Positions 16,508 through 24,850 are shown, numbered from the stretch's first letter. The stretch: 44,251 nt of DNA from Pseudomonas brassicacearum subsp. neoaurantiaca (GCF_013608025.1 NZ_VDLV01000015.1:1-44251), one strand, 5' to 3'. Translations and numbers: made by a program. Notes: generated by a model from the sequence alone, not told the origin.

Positions 16508-17585
16508 AGGTGTTGAACCCCATCACCCGATGTTCACGCAGAAATTGGCCGATCTGCTCCAGGCCGTCGCGCCCTTCCAGCTCCAGGCGCCGTAGGAAAC
16601 AGTCACAGCCGATGGTCAGCAACAGATCGCCGAGACGCGCCTGCAAACCGTCGAACAGGTCTTGCAGGTTGTGCAGCAAAGGCCCCGGATCCATGGCGGT
16701 CAGGACGATGCCGTTCTCCACCGCACAATAAAAACTCAGGCTCAGGTCTGGATGGACCTGCTGGATCGCTCGGACGTAGTACTGGTCGTTGATCCGCACC
16801 GCCAATGGGTGCGCGGCGAATACTCGATAGTCCAGCGCACTTACGGGTACGCCAATGTGCCGCGCGTACTCCTCGGCGGCGGGCTCGGCGTTGAGTTCGT
16901 AGACCCGGCGCAAGGCGCTGTCGGCACCGGTCACTACCAGTTTTTCTTGCCGGGGCAGGATGTGGTGGGTGGTGAACACTTCGAATTCCAGCCAGGTGTT
17001 GATCAGCACCACCACCGCTGCGCCGCTGTGAAACTGGCCTTCGAAGTAAACGTGGGTGTGGGTCAGGTAGTTGTCATCGCCGGCCGATCCGCCGAAATGC
17101 GGGATGTCCCCCAGCGCGGCGCTCAGGGCTGCCAGCACCATTTCCTCACGACTGGACAGGCCATCCAGCAGGGTCAAGGCGAAACTGTGGCCCTTGATCG
17201 GCGCCAAGGCGTTGCTGCGACAACCGCTCGCCAGGCGCTCGACCATCTGCTGGGCGTCGATCAGGCTGAAGTGCTCCATCTCGCCGATCAACTCGGCGGC
17301 GATGGAAAAATGTCGATGGTCGAACCCCACCGCTGTCACGCAATTGCGGCCATAGCCCTGCGGGGTGATTTCCCCGGCGCTGGTGCAGCCCACCAGGCGA
17401 ATCCCGCCAAAGCTCCGGGACAGCGCCTGGGCCAGGGCTGGCAAGTCGTATTCGGCGGAACAGAAAAACAGCACGAACCCCAGGTACGGGTGCAGCAACT
17501 GGCGCGCCAGTTCCTGGGCCACTTGCTCGACGTCCGTTGCCTGGGACATGGCGCTGACCACACCCTCGCTCTGGGCCTGCTGCAT
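16422..17585 (-). CDS. nosP: FIST-domain protein, NosP-like nitric oxide sensor
   Basis: A 387-residue cytoplasmic protein with FIST_N (about 35-230) and FIST_C (about 235-370) domains. Typical FIST strings are seen: RLVGCTSAGEITPQGYG, then FGGSAGDD, and near the end GFNTYGEQFNGMHINQTFTG. The start at 17583-17585 has GGAG 6 nt upstream. In P. aeruginosa the FIST protein encoded next to NahK (NosP, PA1975) binds haem and NO and controls NahK autophosphorylation. The same gene pair and overlap here argue for that function. Conserved histidines such as H90, H92 and H105 could ligate haem, but which one does cannot be decided by eye. Confidence 0.82.
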   Translation of the reverse strand: MQQAQSEGVVSAMSQATDVEQVAQELARQLLHPYLGFVLFFCSAEYDLPALAQALSRSFGGIRLVGCTSAGEITPQGYGRNCVTAVGFDHRHFSIAAELIGEMEHFSLIDAQQMVERLASGCRSNALAPIKGHSFALTLLDGLSSREEMVLAALSAALGDIPHFGGSAGDDNYLTHTHVYFEGQFHSGAAVVVLINTWLEFEVFTTHHILPRQEKLVVTGADSALRRVYELNAEPAAEEYARHIGVPVSALDYRVFAAHPLAVRINDQYYVRAIQQVHPDLSLSFYCAVENGIVLTAMDPGPLLHNLQDLFDGLQARLGDLLLTIGCDCFLRRLELEGRDGLEQIGQFLREHRVMGFNTYGEQFNGMHINQTFTGVAIARHRVPGHR

Positions 17586-17917
17586 CTGCGCCTCCGACGG
17601 TGCGTGATAGAGCCTTGAGTGTACGAACCCGCGCCCGGCCCACGAATGCTACTTGGGTAGCGGGTGGACGCTTCCATGGGAGGAGAACCGTGACGGCCCC
17701 GGCCGCGATGCGCACGGTCGGGGCCGACACGAAAACCTTGTTGGCGTGGATCGCTTCTGTGGCGAGGGAGCTTGCTCCCGCTGGGTTGCGAAGCAGCCCC
17801 AAAACTCTGAATGAATGAACCTCGTACAGCTCAGTGTTAATTCAAGGGGCTGCTACGCCCGAAGCGTCGGACCGGCCCAGCGGGAGCAAGCTCCCTCGCC
17901 ACGGGGTTGAGTAGTCC
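17586..17917. promoter_or_regulatory. nosP promoter region with putative regulator site
   Basis: This 332-bp gap carries TGCTACTTGGGTA at 17647-17659, 62 nt upstream of nosP, matching 10 of 13 bases of the element at 8369-8381. The segment 17643-17663 also resembles 3241-3261 ahead of pedF. The rest is the REP pair at 17758-17902. No gene was seen. Confidence 0.4.
17758..17902. repeat. REP pair, type I
   Basis: Inverted TGTGGCGAGGGAGC and GCTCCCTCGCCAC arms with a long spacer, just downstream of the porin stop codon (porin is on the minus strand). Confidence 0.88.
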
Positions 17918-19102
17918 TTACCAGGTCAACACCGCCCCCACCGCAAACGTATCGGTATCTTCATCCTGCGCGCTGGTGTCATGACCGTTGATTTCGAACT
18001 GGTTGTATTCAGCGACGAGCTTGAGGTTGTCGTTGATGTCATGGAACAACGCGATACCGCGCGTCTCGTAGTCGGCGCCGCTACCGACCACGCCGTTGCC
18101 GTCGTCATCGGTCTTGCCGTAGGACAGCGCCAGGCGGTTCTTGCCCAGTTTGTAGGAGCCCTGCAACAGATAGCCCTTGCTGTCGACGTTGCGCAACGTG
18201 GCTTCGCCGGCATTGTTGGTGAAGAACGGGTTGATGCCCTTGGCCTGGAACCCGGAACCGGTGAGCGACAGCCCGCCCATCTTCGCCTGCACGCCATAAC
18301 CCAGGCCCTTGGACGTCACCGACTCGACATTGGAGTCGGTATTGTCGGAGGTCTGGTAGCTACCGTTGAGCCAGCTGTAGATCTTTGCCCCGGCCAAGTC
18401 GAATTGGTAGGTGATCTCGCTCTCGGTGCGCGGGTTTTCCTGGTAGGCCTTGCCGGTGGCGCTGCTGTCGTTGGTGTCCACCGGGTCCATGATGCCCACC
18501 GCCACGCGCAGCCCTTCCATCACCGGGGTGCGATAGGTGATCTGTGACGTCGGGAACGGGTACGGATAGCCGCTGCCGATATTGCCGAACGACACGCCGC
18601 CACCGTCCACCAGGCCCAGGGTGTCGCTGACCTGACCGTAGCCAGCCAAGAGCTCGTCGAGCAGGATGTTGGAACGGGCGAACAAGCCAAAGTCCTTGCC
18701 GATTAATACCTCGCCCCACTCCGGGTTGGCGACGGTGCCATAGAACTGCCGCACGTCGATGGCGGTGTCGGTGCCGTTGGTTTCACTGTCGTTGATGGTC
18801 ACCCAGAACGAAGCCCGTGCGCCGAGCTTCAGGTCGTCGACCTGCTTGCCCATGTTGAAACCCAGGTAGTTGGGCAGGAAGCCCATCTTGACCCGCGCCT
18901 GACGCCGGTCAAACTGGTCCCCGGCGCGGTCCACGTCGCTGTTGACGTAGAAAGCGTTGATATAGCCGTCGGTGGAAAAGGTCGTCTGATCCTTGTCGTA
19001 CAGCATGATTTCGGCGTGGGCCCAGGGCATCGAGCCGAGGGTCGAGAGGCCGGCGATGACCGCAGGCAAAAAACGCAGGCAGGTATTTTTATTGTTGTGC
19101 AT
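17918..19102 (-). CDS. Outer-membrane porin
   Basis: A 394-residue beta-barrel porin of the Gram-negative porin family. The start at 19100-19102 is chosen for its GGAG site and the signal peptide that follows (residues 1-31, ending PWAHA). The mature part opens IMLYDKDQTTFSTDGYINAFYVNSD, has alternating barrel strands (RQARVKMGFLPNYLGFNMG, EWGEVLIGKDFGLFARSN with the loop-3 type LGLVDGGG region) and ends AVGAVLTW. The last residue is Trp where porins usually end in Phe. It probably admits small anionic or sugar solutes. It lies downstream of the glucarate-dehydratase-like gene on the same strand, but a 369-nt gap with REPs suggests its own promoter. Confidence 0.85.
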   Translation of the reverse strand: MHNNKNTCLRFLPAVIAGLSTLGSMPWAHAEIMLYDKDQTTFSTDGYINAFYVNSDVDRAGDQFDRRQARVKMGFLPNYLGFNMGKQVDDLKLGARASFWVTINDSETNGTDTAIDVRQFYGTVANPEWGEVLIGKDFGLFARSNILLDELLAGYGQVSDTLGLVDGGGVSFGNIGSGYPYPFPTSQITYRTPVMEGLRVAVGIMDPVDTNDSSATGKAYQENPRTESEITYQFDLAGAKIYSWLNGSYQTSDNTDSNVESVTSKGLGYGVQAKMGGLSLTGSGFQAKGINPFFTNNAGEATLRNVDSKGYLLQGSYKLGKNRLALSYGKTDDDGNGVVGSGADYETRGIALFHDINDNLKLVAEYNQFEINGHDTSAQDEDTDTFAVGAVLTW

Positions 19103-19471
19103 GGCGCGCTCCGCAACAGGGGACGGGATGTCGGAGGCGATTATCGAAAGGCGCCAGGGCGCGTCATACGCTGCCTTGGAGGTGATTGGCGGCTGCTTTG
19201 GCAGCGCAGGCCCGGCGCGGCAGTTTTGGCGTAAGACCCCGATGCCGCCGGGCGCGGTACTTTGGGTGTGGGCCGGTGGGTGGGTTGGTAGGATCAACCC
19301 GTTGGCCAAGGGTACCGGGTCGTCTGGTTTTGGGGCCGCTTCGCAGCCCAGCGGGAGCAAGCTCCCTCGCCACAAAAGCAGAGTACGACTTCGTTCCCGA
19401 ATACGAGGTGATCCCGTGGCGAGGGAGCTTGCTCCCGCTGGCCTGCGCAGCAGGCCCCCTCGCCTAAGGGG
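19103..19471. other. Porin upstream region containing outward-facing REP halves
   Basis: A 369-bp gap without a gene. The part near the porin (19103-19300) should hold its promoter; GGTACTTTGGGTG at 19256-19268 weakly resembles the ped-cluster element. The rest is the REP block at 19332-19458. I see no terminator with a T-tract after the enolase gene. Confidence 0.4.
19332..19458. repeat. Two type I REP arms in reversed order
   Basis: The right-hand arm (AGCGGGAGCAAGCTCC... CGCCAC, ending 19374) comes first and the left-hand arm (GTGGCGAGGGAGC, from 19416) second, opposite to the usual left-right order of the other pairs in this window. Confidence 0.85.
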
Positions 19472-20746
19472 TCAGAACCGCGGCTTGACGGTTTTCCAGT
19501 CCGGCCGATAGCGCCGCATCTGCCGCACATCATCACGCTGGCGAATGCCGCAACTGAGGAACTGTTCATGCAGCTTGCCCAGTTGATCCCGATCCAATTC
19601 CAGACCAAGGCCCGGCGCCCGGGTGATCTTCACGCAGCCGTCGACAAACGGCAGCTTGCCGCCCTTGATCACCTCTTCATCCGGTTCCTGCCACGGGTAA
19701 TGAGTGTCGCAGGCGTAATCCAGGTTTGGCACCGACGCCGCCACGTGGGCCATCGCCATGAGGCTGATGCCCAGGTGCGAATTGGAGTGCATCGACACGC
19801 CCAGGCCGAAGGTGTCGCACATCTTCGCCAGTACCTGGGTGTCCCCCAGCCCGCCCCAATAATGGTGGTCGGCGAGGACAATCTGCACACTGTCCTGGGC
19901 CACGCTGCGGCGGAACTCGTCGAAATCGGTGACCACCATGTTGGTCGCCAGCGGCAGCCCCGTGCGCCTGTGCAGCTCGGCCATGCCCTCCAGCCCAGGC
20001 GTCGGATCTTCGTAATACTGCAAGTCATCCCCCAGCAACTCGGCCATGCGGATCGAAGTCTCCAACGACCAGTTGCCGTTGGGATCAATGCGCAGTGGCA
20101 GCCCGGGGAATGCTCGCTTCAATGCCTTGATGCAGGCGACTTCATGCTCCGGCTCCAGGGCGCCGGCCTTGAGCTTGATGCTCTTGAACCCGTATTCCTC
20201 GATCATCCGCCGCGCCTGGGCAACGATCTGCTGCTCGTTCAGCGCTTCCCCCCAACTGTCCGCCGGGTACGGCGAATCGATGTGCTCGGCGTACTTGAAA
20301 AACAGATAGGCACTGAACGGCACCTCATCGCGAATCGCACCGCCCAGCAGATCCACCAGCGGCACGTTCAGGTAATGCGCTTGCAGGTCCAGGCAGGCCA
20401 CCTCGAATGCCGAATAGGCATTGCTGACAGCTTTGCTCGCATGTGAGCCCGGCGCCAATTCCGCCCCGGCAACACTGGCCGGCTTATGGGCCGCGACAGT
20501 AGCCTGGACGATGGCCCGCAATTGGTTGAGGTTGAACGGATCCATGCCGATCAATTGGTCCTTAACCTGCTGCTGGATCGCCAGGGCCGGCGCATCGCCG
20601 TAGCTCTCGCCGAGGCCGATATAGCCGTTGTCGCTTTCGATCTCGATGATCGAGCGCAACGCAAAGGGCTCATGAATGCCGCTGGCGTTGAGCAGCGGTG
20701 GATCGCGAAAAGCGATAGGGGTCACGGTGACGCGTTTGATCTTCAT
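19472..20746 (-). CDS. Glucarate-dehydratase-family enolase superfamily protein
   Basis: A 424-residue cytoplasmic acid-sugar dehydratase of the mandelate racemase/enolase superfamily, glucarate dehydratase subgroup. The start at 20744-20746 overlaps the MFS stop (ATGA). Catalytic pattern: K191-x-K193 (IKLKAG), metal ligands around D221 (RIDPNGNW), E246 (YYEDP) and N269 (LATNM), and H320 (SMHSNSHLG), plus DTHYPWQEPDEE near the end. E. coli GudD shares the same motifs. It should dehydrate an aldarate (D-glucarate or a related acid) to a 2-keto-3-deoxy acid. The exact sugar cannot be read from sequence; N-terminal specificity loop residues differ from GudD. The later pathway steps are not in the window. 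Confidence 0.82.
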   Translation of the reverse strand: MKIKRVTVTPIAFRDPPLLNASGIHEPFALRSIIEIESDNGYIGLGESYGDAPALAIQQQVKDQLIGMDPFNLNQLRAIVQATVAAHKPASVAGAELAPGSHASKAVSNAYSAFEVACLDLQAHYLNVPLVDLLGGAIRDEVPFSAYLFFKYAEHIDSPYPADSWGEALNEQQIVAQARRMIEEYGFKSIKLKAGALEPEHEVACIKALKRAFPGLPLRIDPNGNWSLETSIRMAELLGDDLQYYEDPTPGLEGMAELHRRTGLPLATNMVVTDFDEFRRSVAQDSVQIVLADHHYWGGLGDTQVLAKMCDTFGLGVSMHSNSHLGISLMAMAHVAASVPNLDYACDTHYPWQEPDEEVIKGGKLPFVDGCVKITRAPGLGLELDRDQLGKLHEQFLSCGIRQRDDVRQMRRYRPDWKTVKPRF

Positions 20747-22101
20747 GCAGCGGCTCCCGATGGGCCAGGGTTCAAGGTGTGGTTTTTTTCCGGCAGGCCG
20801 GAAGGTGAATCCGGTGTGCCGCGCCCCGGTTGGGTGCGGGCAAAAAAGATCACGACGGCGGCGACCAGGGAGGTGATTGCCAACCCATACAAGCCGCCTT
20901 CGATGGAACCGGTGGTCTGTTCCAGGAACCCGAAGGCCGTCGGCGCGACGAAACCGCCGAGGTTGCCGATGGAGTTGATCAGGGCGATCACCGCCGCCGC
21001 GATGCGGGCGTCGAGGTAGCCTTGGGGAATTGGCCAGAACAGCGCCGACGCGGCCTTGAAACCGATCGCCGCGAAACAGATGGCGACGAAGGCGAAGATC
21101 GGCCCACCCGTTGTGGAAATGAACATACCGAACGCGGCGATCACCAGCGTGACCGCGACCCAGGCCTGCTGGAATTTCCATTTGCTCGCCAGGGCCGCGA
21201 AGCCATACATCGCGACGATGGAAATGATCCACGGAATGGAATTGAGCAAGCCGACCTGGAAATCCCCCAGGTTGCCCATCTTCTTGATCATGCTCGGCAG
21301 CCAGAACGTGGCGCCATAAATGGTCAGGGCGATGGAGAAATAGATGAAGCAGAACAGCGCGATCTGTCGGTCGGCCAGCAACTTGAACATGGATGGCTTG
21401 ATCACCTGGGCGGCTTCGCGCGCTCGCTGTTCTTCGGCGATGGTCGCAATCAGTACGTTTTTTTCTTCCGCTGTGAGCCACTTGGCCTGGCTGGGATGCG
21501 ATTGCAACCAGCACCAGACGAACCCGCACAACACGATGGACGCGCCGCCTTCAATCAGGAACATCCATTGCCAGCCATGCAGGCCCAGCCCGCTGACATT
21601 CAGCAAGGCGCCGGTCACCGGTCCGGAGATCACCGAGGCGATGGCCGAGCCGCTGAGGAAAATTGCCATCGCCTTGCCGCGCTCGCTAGCCGGCAACCAT
21701 TGGGTGAAGTAGTAGATGACGCCGGGAAAGAACCCCGCCTCCGCCGCGCCAAGAATGAAGCGCAGCACGTAGAAACTGGTTTCACCGCGCACGAACGCCA
21801 TGGCCATCGCGGCCGCGCCCCAGGTGAACATGATGCGGGTCAGCCAGGCCCGGGCACCGTAGCGCTGCAGGAGCATGTTCGACGGCACTTCGAACAGCGC
21901 GTAGCCGACGAAGAACAACCCGGCACCCAGGCCATAGGCGGCGGCGCCGATACCCAAGTCGGTCTCCAGGTGGCTGCGGACGAAGCCGATGTTGACGCGG
22001 TCGATGTAGTTGACGATGAACATCACCACCACCAACGGCAGGACGTGACGTTTGACCTTGGCCGCCGCGAGGGCCAGGGTCGAGTCCGGTACGTGATTCA
22101 C
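20743..22101 (-). CDS. MFS transporter, anion:cation symporter (ACS) family
   Basis: A 452-residue inner-membrane carrier with about 12 hydrophobic segments. N-terminal half has the ACS signature YIDRVNIGFV and the intracellular loop GYALFEVPSNMLLQRYGARAWLTRI; the C-terminal half has PIPQGYLDARIAAAVIALINSIGNLGGFVAP. The start is GTG at 22099-22101, with GGGAGG 8 nt upstream. ACS-family members move organic anions such as glucarate, galactarate, hexuronates and phthalate. Overlap of 4 nt with the glucarate-dehydratase-like gene indicates the pair imports and dehydrates the same sugar acid. Divergently transcribed from a LysR regulator, probably its controller. Confidence 0.87.
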   Translation of the reverse strand: MNHVPDSTLALAAAKVKRHVLPLVVVMFIVNYIDRVNIGFVRSHLETDLGIGAAAYGLGAGLFFVGYALFEVPSNMLLQRYGARAWLTRIMFTWGAAAMAMAFVRGETSFYVLRFILGAAEAGFFPGVIYYFTQWLPASERGKAMAIFLSGSAIASVISGPVTGALLNVSGLGLHGWQWMFLIEGGASIVLCGFVWCWLQSHPSQAKWLTAEEKNVLIATIAEEQRAREAAQVIKPSMFKLLADRQIALFCFIYFSIALTIYGATFWLPSMIKKMGNLGDFQVGLLNSIPWIISIVAMYGFAALASKWKFQQAWVAVTLVIAAFGMFISTTGGPIFAFVAICFAAIGFKAASALFWPIPQGYLDARIAAAVIALINSIGNLGGFVAPTAFGFLEQTTGSIEGGLYGLAITSLVAAVVIFFARTQPGRGTPDSPSGLPEKNHTLNPGPSGAAA

Positions 22102-22223
22102 AGCGGGCCTCCCGATCTTGTTTTTGTGGGAATTGTTCCGGTAGGGAACGGCCCGATGATGGACGCCGCTGATTGTTCCCGTCTAATCTAACTTGGCACT
22201 TGATTGATACCGGGATTGAATCA

Positions 22224-23120
22224 ATGTTTGAGTTGGCCCAGCTGCGCTGCTTCACCACCGTGGCGACAGAACTGAATTTCCGTCGCGCCGCCGAACGCCT
22301 CAACATGACCCAGCCACCCTTGAGCCGGCAGATCCAATTGCTGGAACATCACCTGGGTGTCGAACTATTCACCCGCAGCACCCGCAGCGTCGCCCTCACC
22401 GCCGCCGGGCGGGCATTTTTCATCGAGGCGCAGAACCTGCTGCAACAGGCGCAGCAGGCCGCCGTGGCCGCCAAGCGCTTTGCCCAAGGCGACATCGGCT
22501 CGGTGACCATCAGCTTCGTCGGCAGCGCGGTGTACGAGTTCCTGCCCAAAGTCATCGCCGAAGCGCGGCTCAAGCAACCGCAGGTGAAAATCGTCCTGTC
22601 GGAGATGAACACCTACCAGCAACACGAAGCCCTGCGCGCCCGGCGCATCGACCTGGGCATCGTCCGCTCGCCCCTGCTGGAAACCGGCTACGCCACCGAA
22701 TGCCTGGTGCGCGAACCGTTTGTCCTGGCCGTGCCTGCGGACCATCCACTGGCCGACGCCGAGACCGTCACCGTGCAGGACCTGGACGGGCAGCCGTTCC
22801 TGATGTACTCCCACTCCGCCTACCCGCCCTTCAACGAACTGCTCACCGGCATGCTGCGCTCGGCCCGGGTCGCCCCGCAGTTCGTGCAATGGCTCGGCTC
22901 CTCGCTGACCATCCTGGCGCTGGTCAATGCCGGCATGGGCCTAGCGCTGGTGCCGCGTTGCGCGACCAGCGTCGTGTTCAGGCAGGTGGTGTTTCGTGAG
23001 ATCGACTTGGGTGACGGGGTGCAAAGCGAGTTGCACCTGGTGTGGCGTCAGGACAATGACAACCCGGCGTTTTCGATGTTGCTGGAAGGGATTCGCGGGG
23101 CGGTTCGGGAGGGACTTTAG
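22224..23120 (+). CDS. LysR-family regulator of the sugar-acid unit
   Basis: A 298-residue LysR-type transcription factor. I start at 22224 (MFELAQLRCFTTVATELNFRRAAE) since this is the standard first helix; an ATG 51 nt upstream adds an unrelated leader. Winged helix-turn-helix at residues 1-60 (ERLNMTQPPLSRQIQLLEHHLGVELFTR), then a linker helix and the inducer-binding domain (about 90-298), closest by eye to the BenM/CatM group. It is divergent from the MFS transporter across a 122-bp region and probably activates it in response to the transported acid or its product. No clear T-N11-A operator was picked out. Confidence 0.85.
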   Translation: MFELAQLRCFTTVATELNFRRAAERLNMTQPPLSRQIQLLEHHLGVELFTRSTRSVALTAAGRAFFIEAQNLLQQAQQAAVAAKRFAQGDIGSVTISFVGSAVYEFLPKVIAEARLKQPQVKIVLSEMNTYQQHEALRARRIDLGIVRSPLLETGYATECLVREPFVLAVPADHPLADAETVTVQDLDGQPFLMYSHSAYPPFNELLTGMLRSARVAPQFVQWLGSSLTILALVNAGMGLALVPRCATSVVFRQVVFREIDLGDGVQSELHLVWRQDNDNPAFSMLLEGIRGAVREGL

Positions 23121-23150
23121 GCAACGTGCGGATCTATCACCGTTTGCCCT

Positions 23151-23249
23151 TGTGGCGAGCAAGCTCGCTGCCCGCTGAACTGCACCGTAGGAGCTGCCGA
23201 GCGAAGCGAGGCTGCGATCTTTTGATCTTGGGAAGATCGCAGCCTCGCC
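23151..23249. repeat. REP remnant and a third-type REP (GTAGGAGCTGCCGAG)
   Basis: A partial TGTGGCGAGCAAGCTCGCTG arm at 23151-23170, mixing type I and II sequence, precedes a different element (23187-23249). The latter starts GTAGGAGCTGCCGAGCG, contains the inverted pair GGCTGCGATCTT and AAGATCGCAGCC, and ends CTCGCC. This third kind occurs only here in the window. It lies downstream of the LysR gene. Confidence 0.8.
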
Positions 23250-23351
23250 AGATTGATCGAGCCCTATTCCCGTCCTTCACCACAAGTTGTACGATGACCG
23301 ACGAGCCTAGGTGCTCGAACTCCTGATACTTACAAAAACAAGGAAAGACCC

Positions 23352-23786
23352 ATGAAAAAAGCATCATTGCTGATCGGTTTCGTTTGCCTGTTCAGCGGCT
23401 ACGTAGCCGCCGCGCCCGCATCGGCTGAGAAGGAAGTGGCCGAAGCTGTCGACCACCTGACCCAGGCCATGCTGCACAAGGACATCCCCCAGCTCCAGGC
23501 CTTGGCCGCCGAGAACCTGACCTACGGCCACTCCAGCGGCAACATCCAGGACAAGAAAGCTTTCATCGCCGACATCGAAACCGGCAAGAGCGCGTTCAAG
23601 ACCTTGGAAATGCAGAACCAGAAAATCACCGTTTCAGGCGACGTAGCCATGGTTCGCAACCACTTCTCCGCCCAGGCACTCAAGGGCACCGAAGTGGTCC
23701 CGACCGAAATCGAGAACTTCCAGATCTGGCAGAAGCAGAAGAATGGCAAGTGGCTGCTGATTGGTCGGCAGGCGTTTCGGTTCTAA
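23352..23786 (+). CDS. Small exported SnoaL/NTF2-like (DUF4440) protein
   Basis: A 144-residue protein, signal peptide residues 1-21 (ending YVAAA). The mature part has the cone-shaped alpha/beta fold pattern of the SnoaL/DUF4440 family: EKEVAEAVDHLTQAMLHKDIPQLQALAAENLTYGHSSGNIQDKK, then ITVSGDVAMVRNHFSA, and the C-terminal WQKQKNGKWLLIGRQAFRF. Members bind small hydrophobic ligands or act as isomerases/lyases, but function cannot be assigned. An AAGGAAAG ribosome site lies just before ATG. It stands alone, between REPs, convergent to the next LysR gene. Confidence 0.78.
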   Translation: MKKASLLIGFVCLFSGYVAAAPASAEKEVAEAVDHLTQAMLHKDIPQLQALAAENLTYGHSSGNIQDKKAFIADIETGKSAFKTLEMQNQKITVSGDVAMVRNHFSAQALKGTEVVPTEIENFQIWQKQKNGKWLLIGRQAFRF

Positions 23787-23803
23787 CAGTCGGACATAGA
23801 CCT

Positions 23804-23897
23804 CTGTGGCGAGGGAGCTTGCTCCCGCTCGGTTGCGCAGCAACCGCAAAAACTTGGGCCCGCTGCGCAGGCCAGCGGGAGCAAGCTCCCTCGCCAC
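23804..23897. repeat. REP pair, type I
   Basis: Inverted CTGTGGCGAGGGAGC and GCTCCCTCGCCAC arms between the convergent SnoaL-like and LysR genes. Confidence 0.9.
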
Positions 23898-23925
23898 GGG
23901 GATTCAGTCGAGGCAGGTCGTTACT

Positions 23926-24849
23926 TCAATCCGCTGCCCACTGCTGTCGGTGCTCCAACAGGAAATCCACAAACGCCCGCACCCGCTGCGGCACGTACCG
24001 GCCGTGGGGATATAGCAATGTGAACGGCCGCGAGCGCCCTGCGAACGGCGCGAGCACTTCCACCAGTCGCCCGTCCGCCAATTCCTGTTCGACGATAAAT
24101 CGGTAGGTCTGGAACAGCCCGGCGCCATTTTTGGCCAGCGTCACCCCGCCCAGCACATCGTCGGAGCAGCAATACCCGCCCTGCCCGAACACTTCCTTCT
24201 CCTTGCCCTCGACATTGAACAACCAGGAAATTCGACGACCACTGCTGGGCAGTTCGAACTGGATGCACTCGTGCAGGTCCAGGTCTTCCAGCGTTTGCGG
24301 CGTGCCGACCCTGCGCAGGTAGTCCGGGGAAGCGACCACCGCCAGTTTCGCGTCTTCCAGCAAACGGGCGATCATCGAGGAATCCGGCTGGGCCCTCACC
24401 CGAATCGCCAGGTCATAGCCCTCGGCAACGAAATCGATATTACGGTTGCTCAGGTGAACGTCCACGCTGACCTGCGGATAAAGCGCGCGAAATGCTGGCA
24501 GCAACGGCAGGATCCGGTGATGGCCGTAGGTGGTGGGCACGCTGATGCGCAGTTGCCCGGACGGCACCGATTGCGCGCCCATGACTTCCTGCTGCGCTTC
24601 GACCAGTTGCGTCAATGCCTGGCGGCATTGCTCGAAAAAGGTCCTGCCGGCATCGGTCAGGCGGATGCTGCGGGTGGTGCGCACGAAAAGCCGCGACCCC
24701 AGGCGTTCCTCCAGGCGAAAGATCGAACGGCTCACCGCCCCCGGAGTGACGCCCGCCACCTGGGCCGCCGCCGTGAAACTGCCCGCCTCGGCCGCCAGGC
24801 AGAACAGTTCTATGCTGCCTAACTGCAAGTCTTCGAAGTGACGCTTCAT
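23926..24849 (-). CDS. LysR-family regulator
   Basis: A 307-residue LysR transcription factor of the CrgA/PgrR-like group. DNA-binding domain at about residues 9-66 (LGSIELFCLAAEAGSFTAAA, then VTPGAVSRSIFRLEERLGSRLFVRTTR), inducer domain from about 92 (LRISVPTTYGHHRILPLLPAF, DLAIRVRAQPDSSMIARLL, then LADGRLVEVL). It is divergent from a small tautomerase gene. A sequence block at 24851-24898, just upstream of its own start, recurs at 25352-25399 before the SDR gene, which suggests it controls both. Ligand unknown. Confidence 0.87.
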   Translation of the reverse strand: MKRHFEDLQLGSIELFCLAAEAGSFTAAAQVAGVTPGAVSRSIFRLEERLGSRLFVRTTRSIRLTDAGRTFFEQCRQALTQLVEAQQEVMGAQSVPSGQLRISVPTTYGHHRILPLLPAFRALYPQVSVDVHLSNRNIDFVAEGYDLAIRVRAQPDSSMIARLLEDAKLAVVASPDYLRRVGTPQTLEDLDLHECIQFELPSSGRRISWLFNVEGKEKEVFGQGGYCCSDDVLGGVTLAKNGAGLFQTYRFIVEQELADGRLVEVLAPFAGRSRPFTLLYPHGRYVPQRVRAFVDFLLEHRQQWAAD

Positions 24850-24850
24850 G

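Noticed and set aside
20830..22191. A 453-codon plus-strand frame opposite the MFS transporter
   Set aside because: Charged, Gln/Asp/His-rich translation with no domain, opposite a clear 12-helix transporter.
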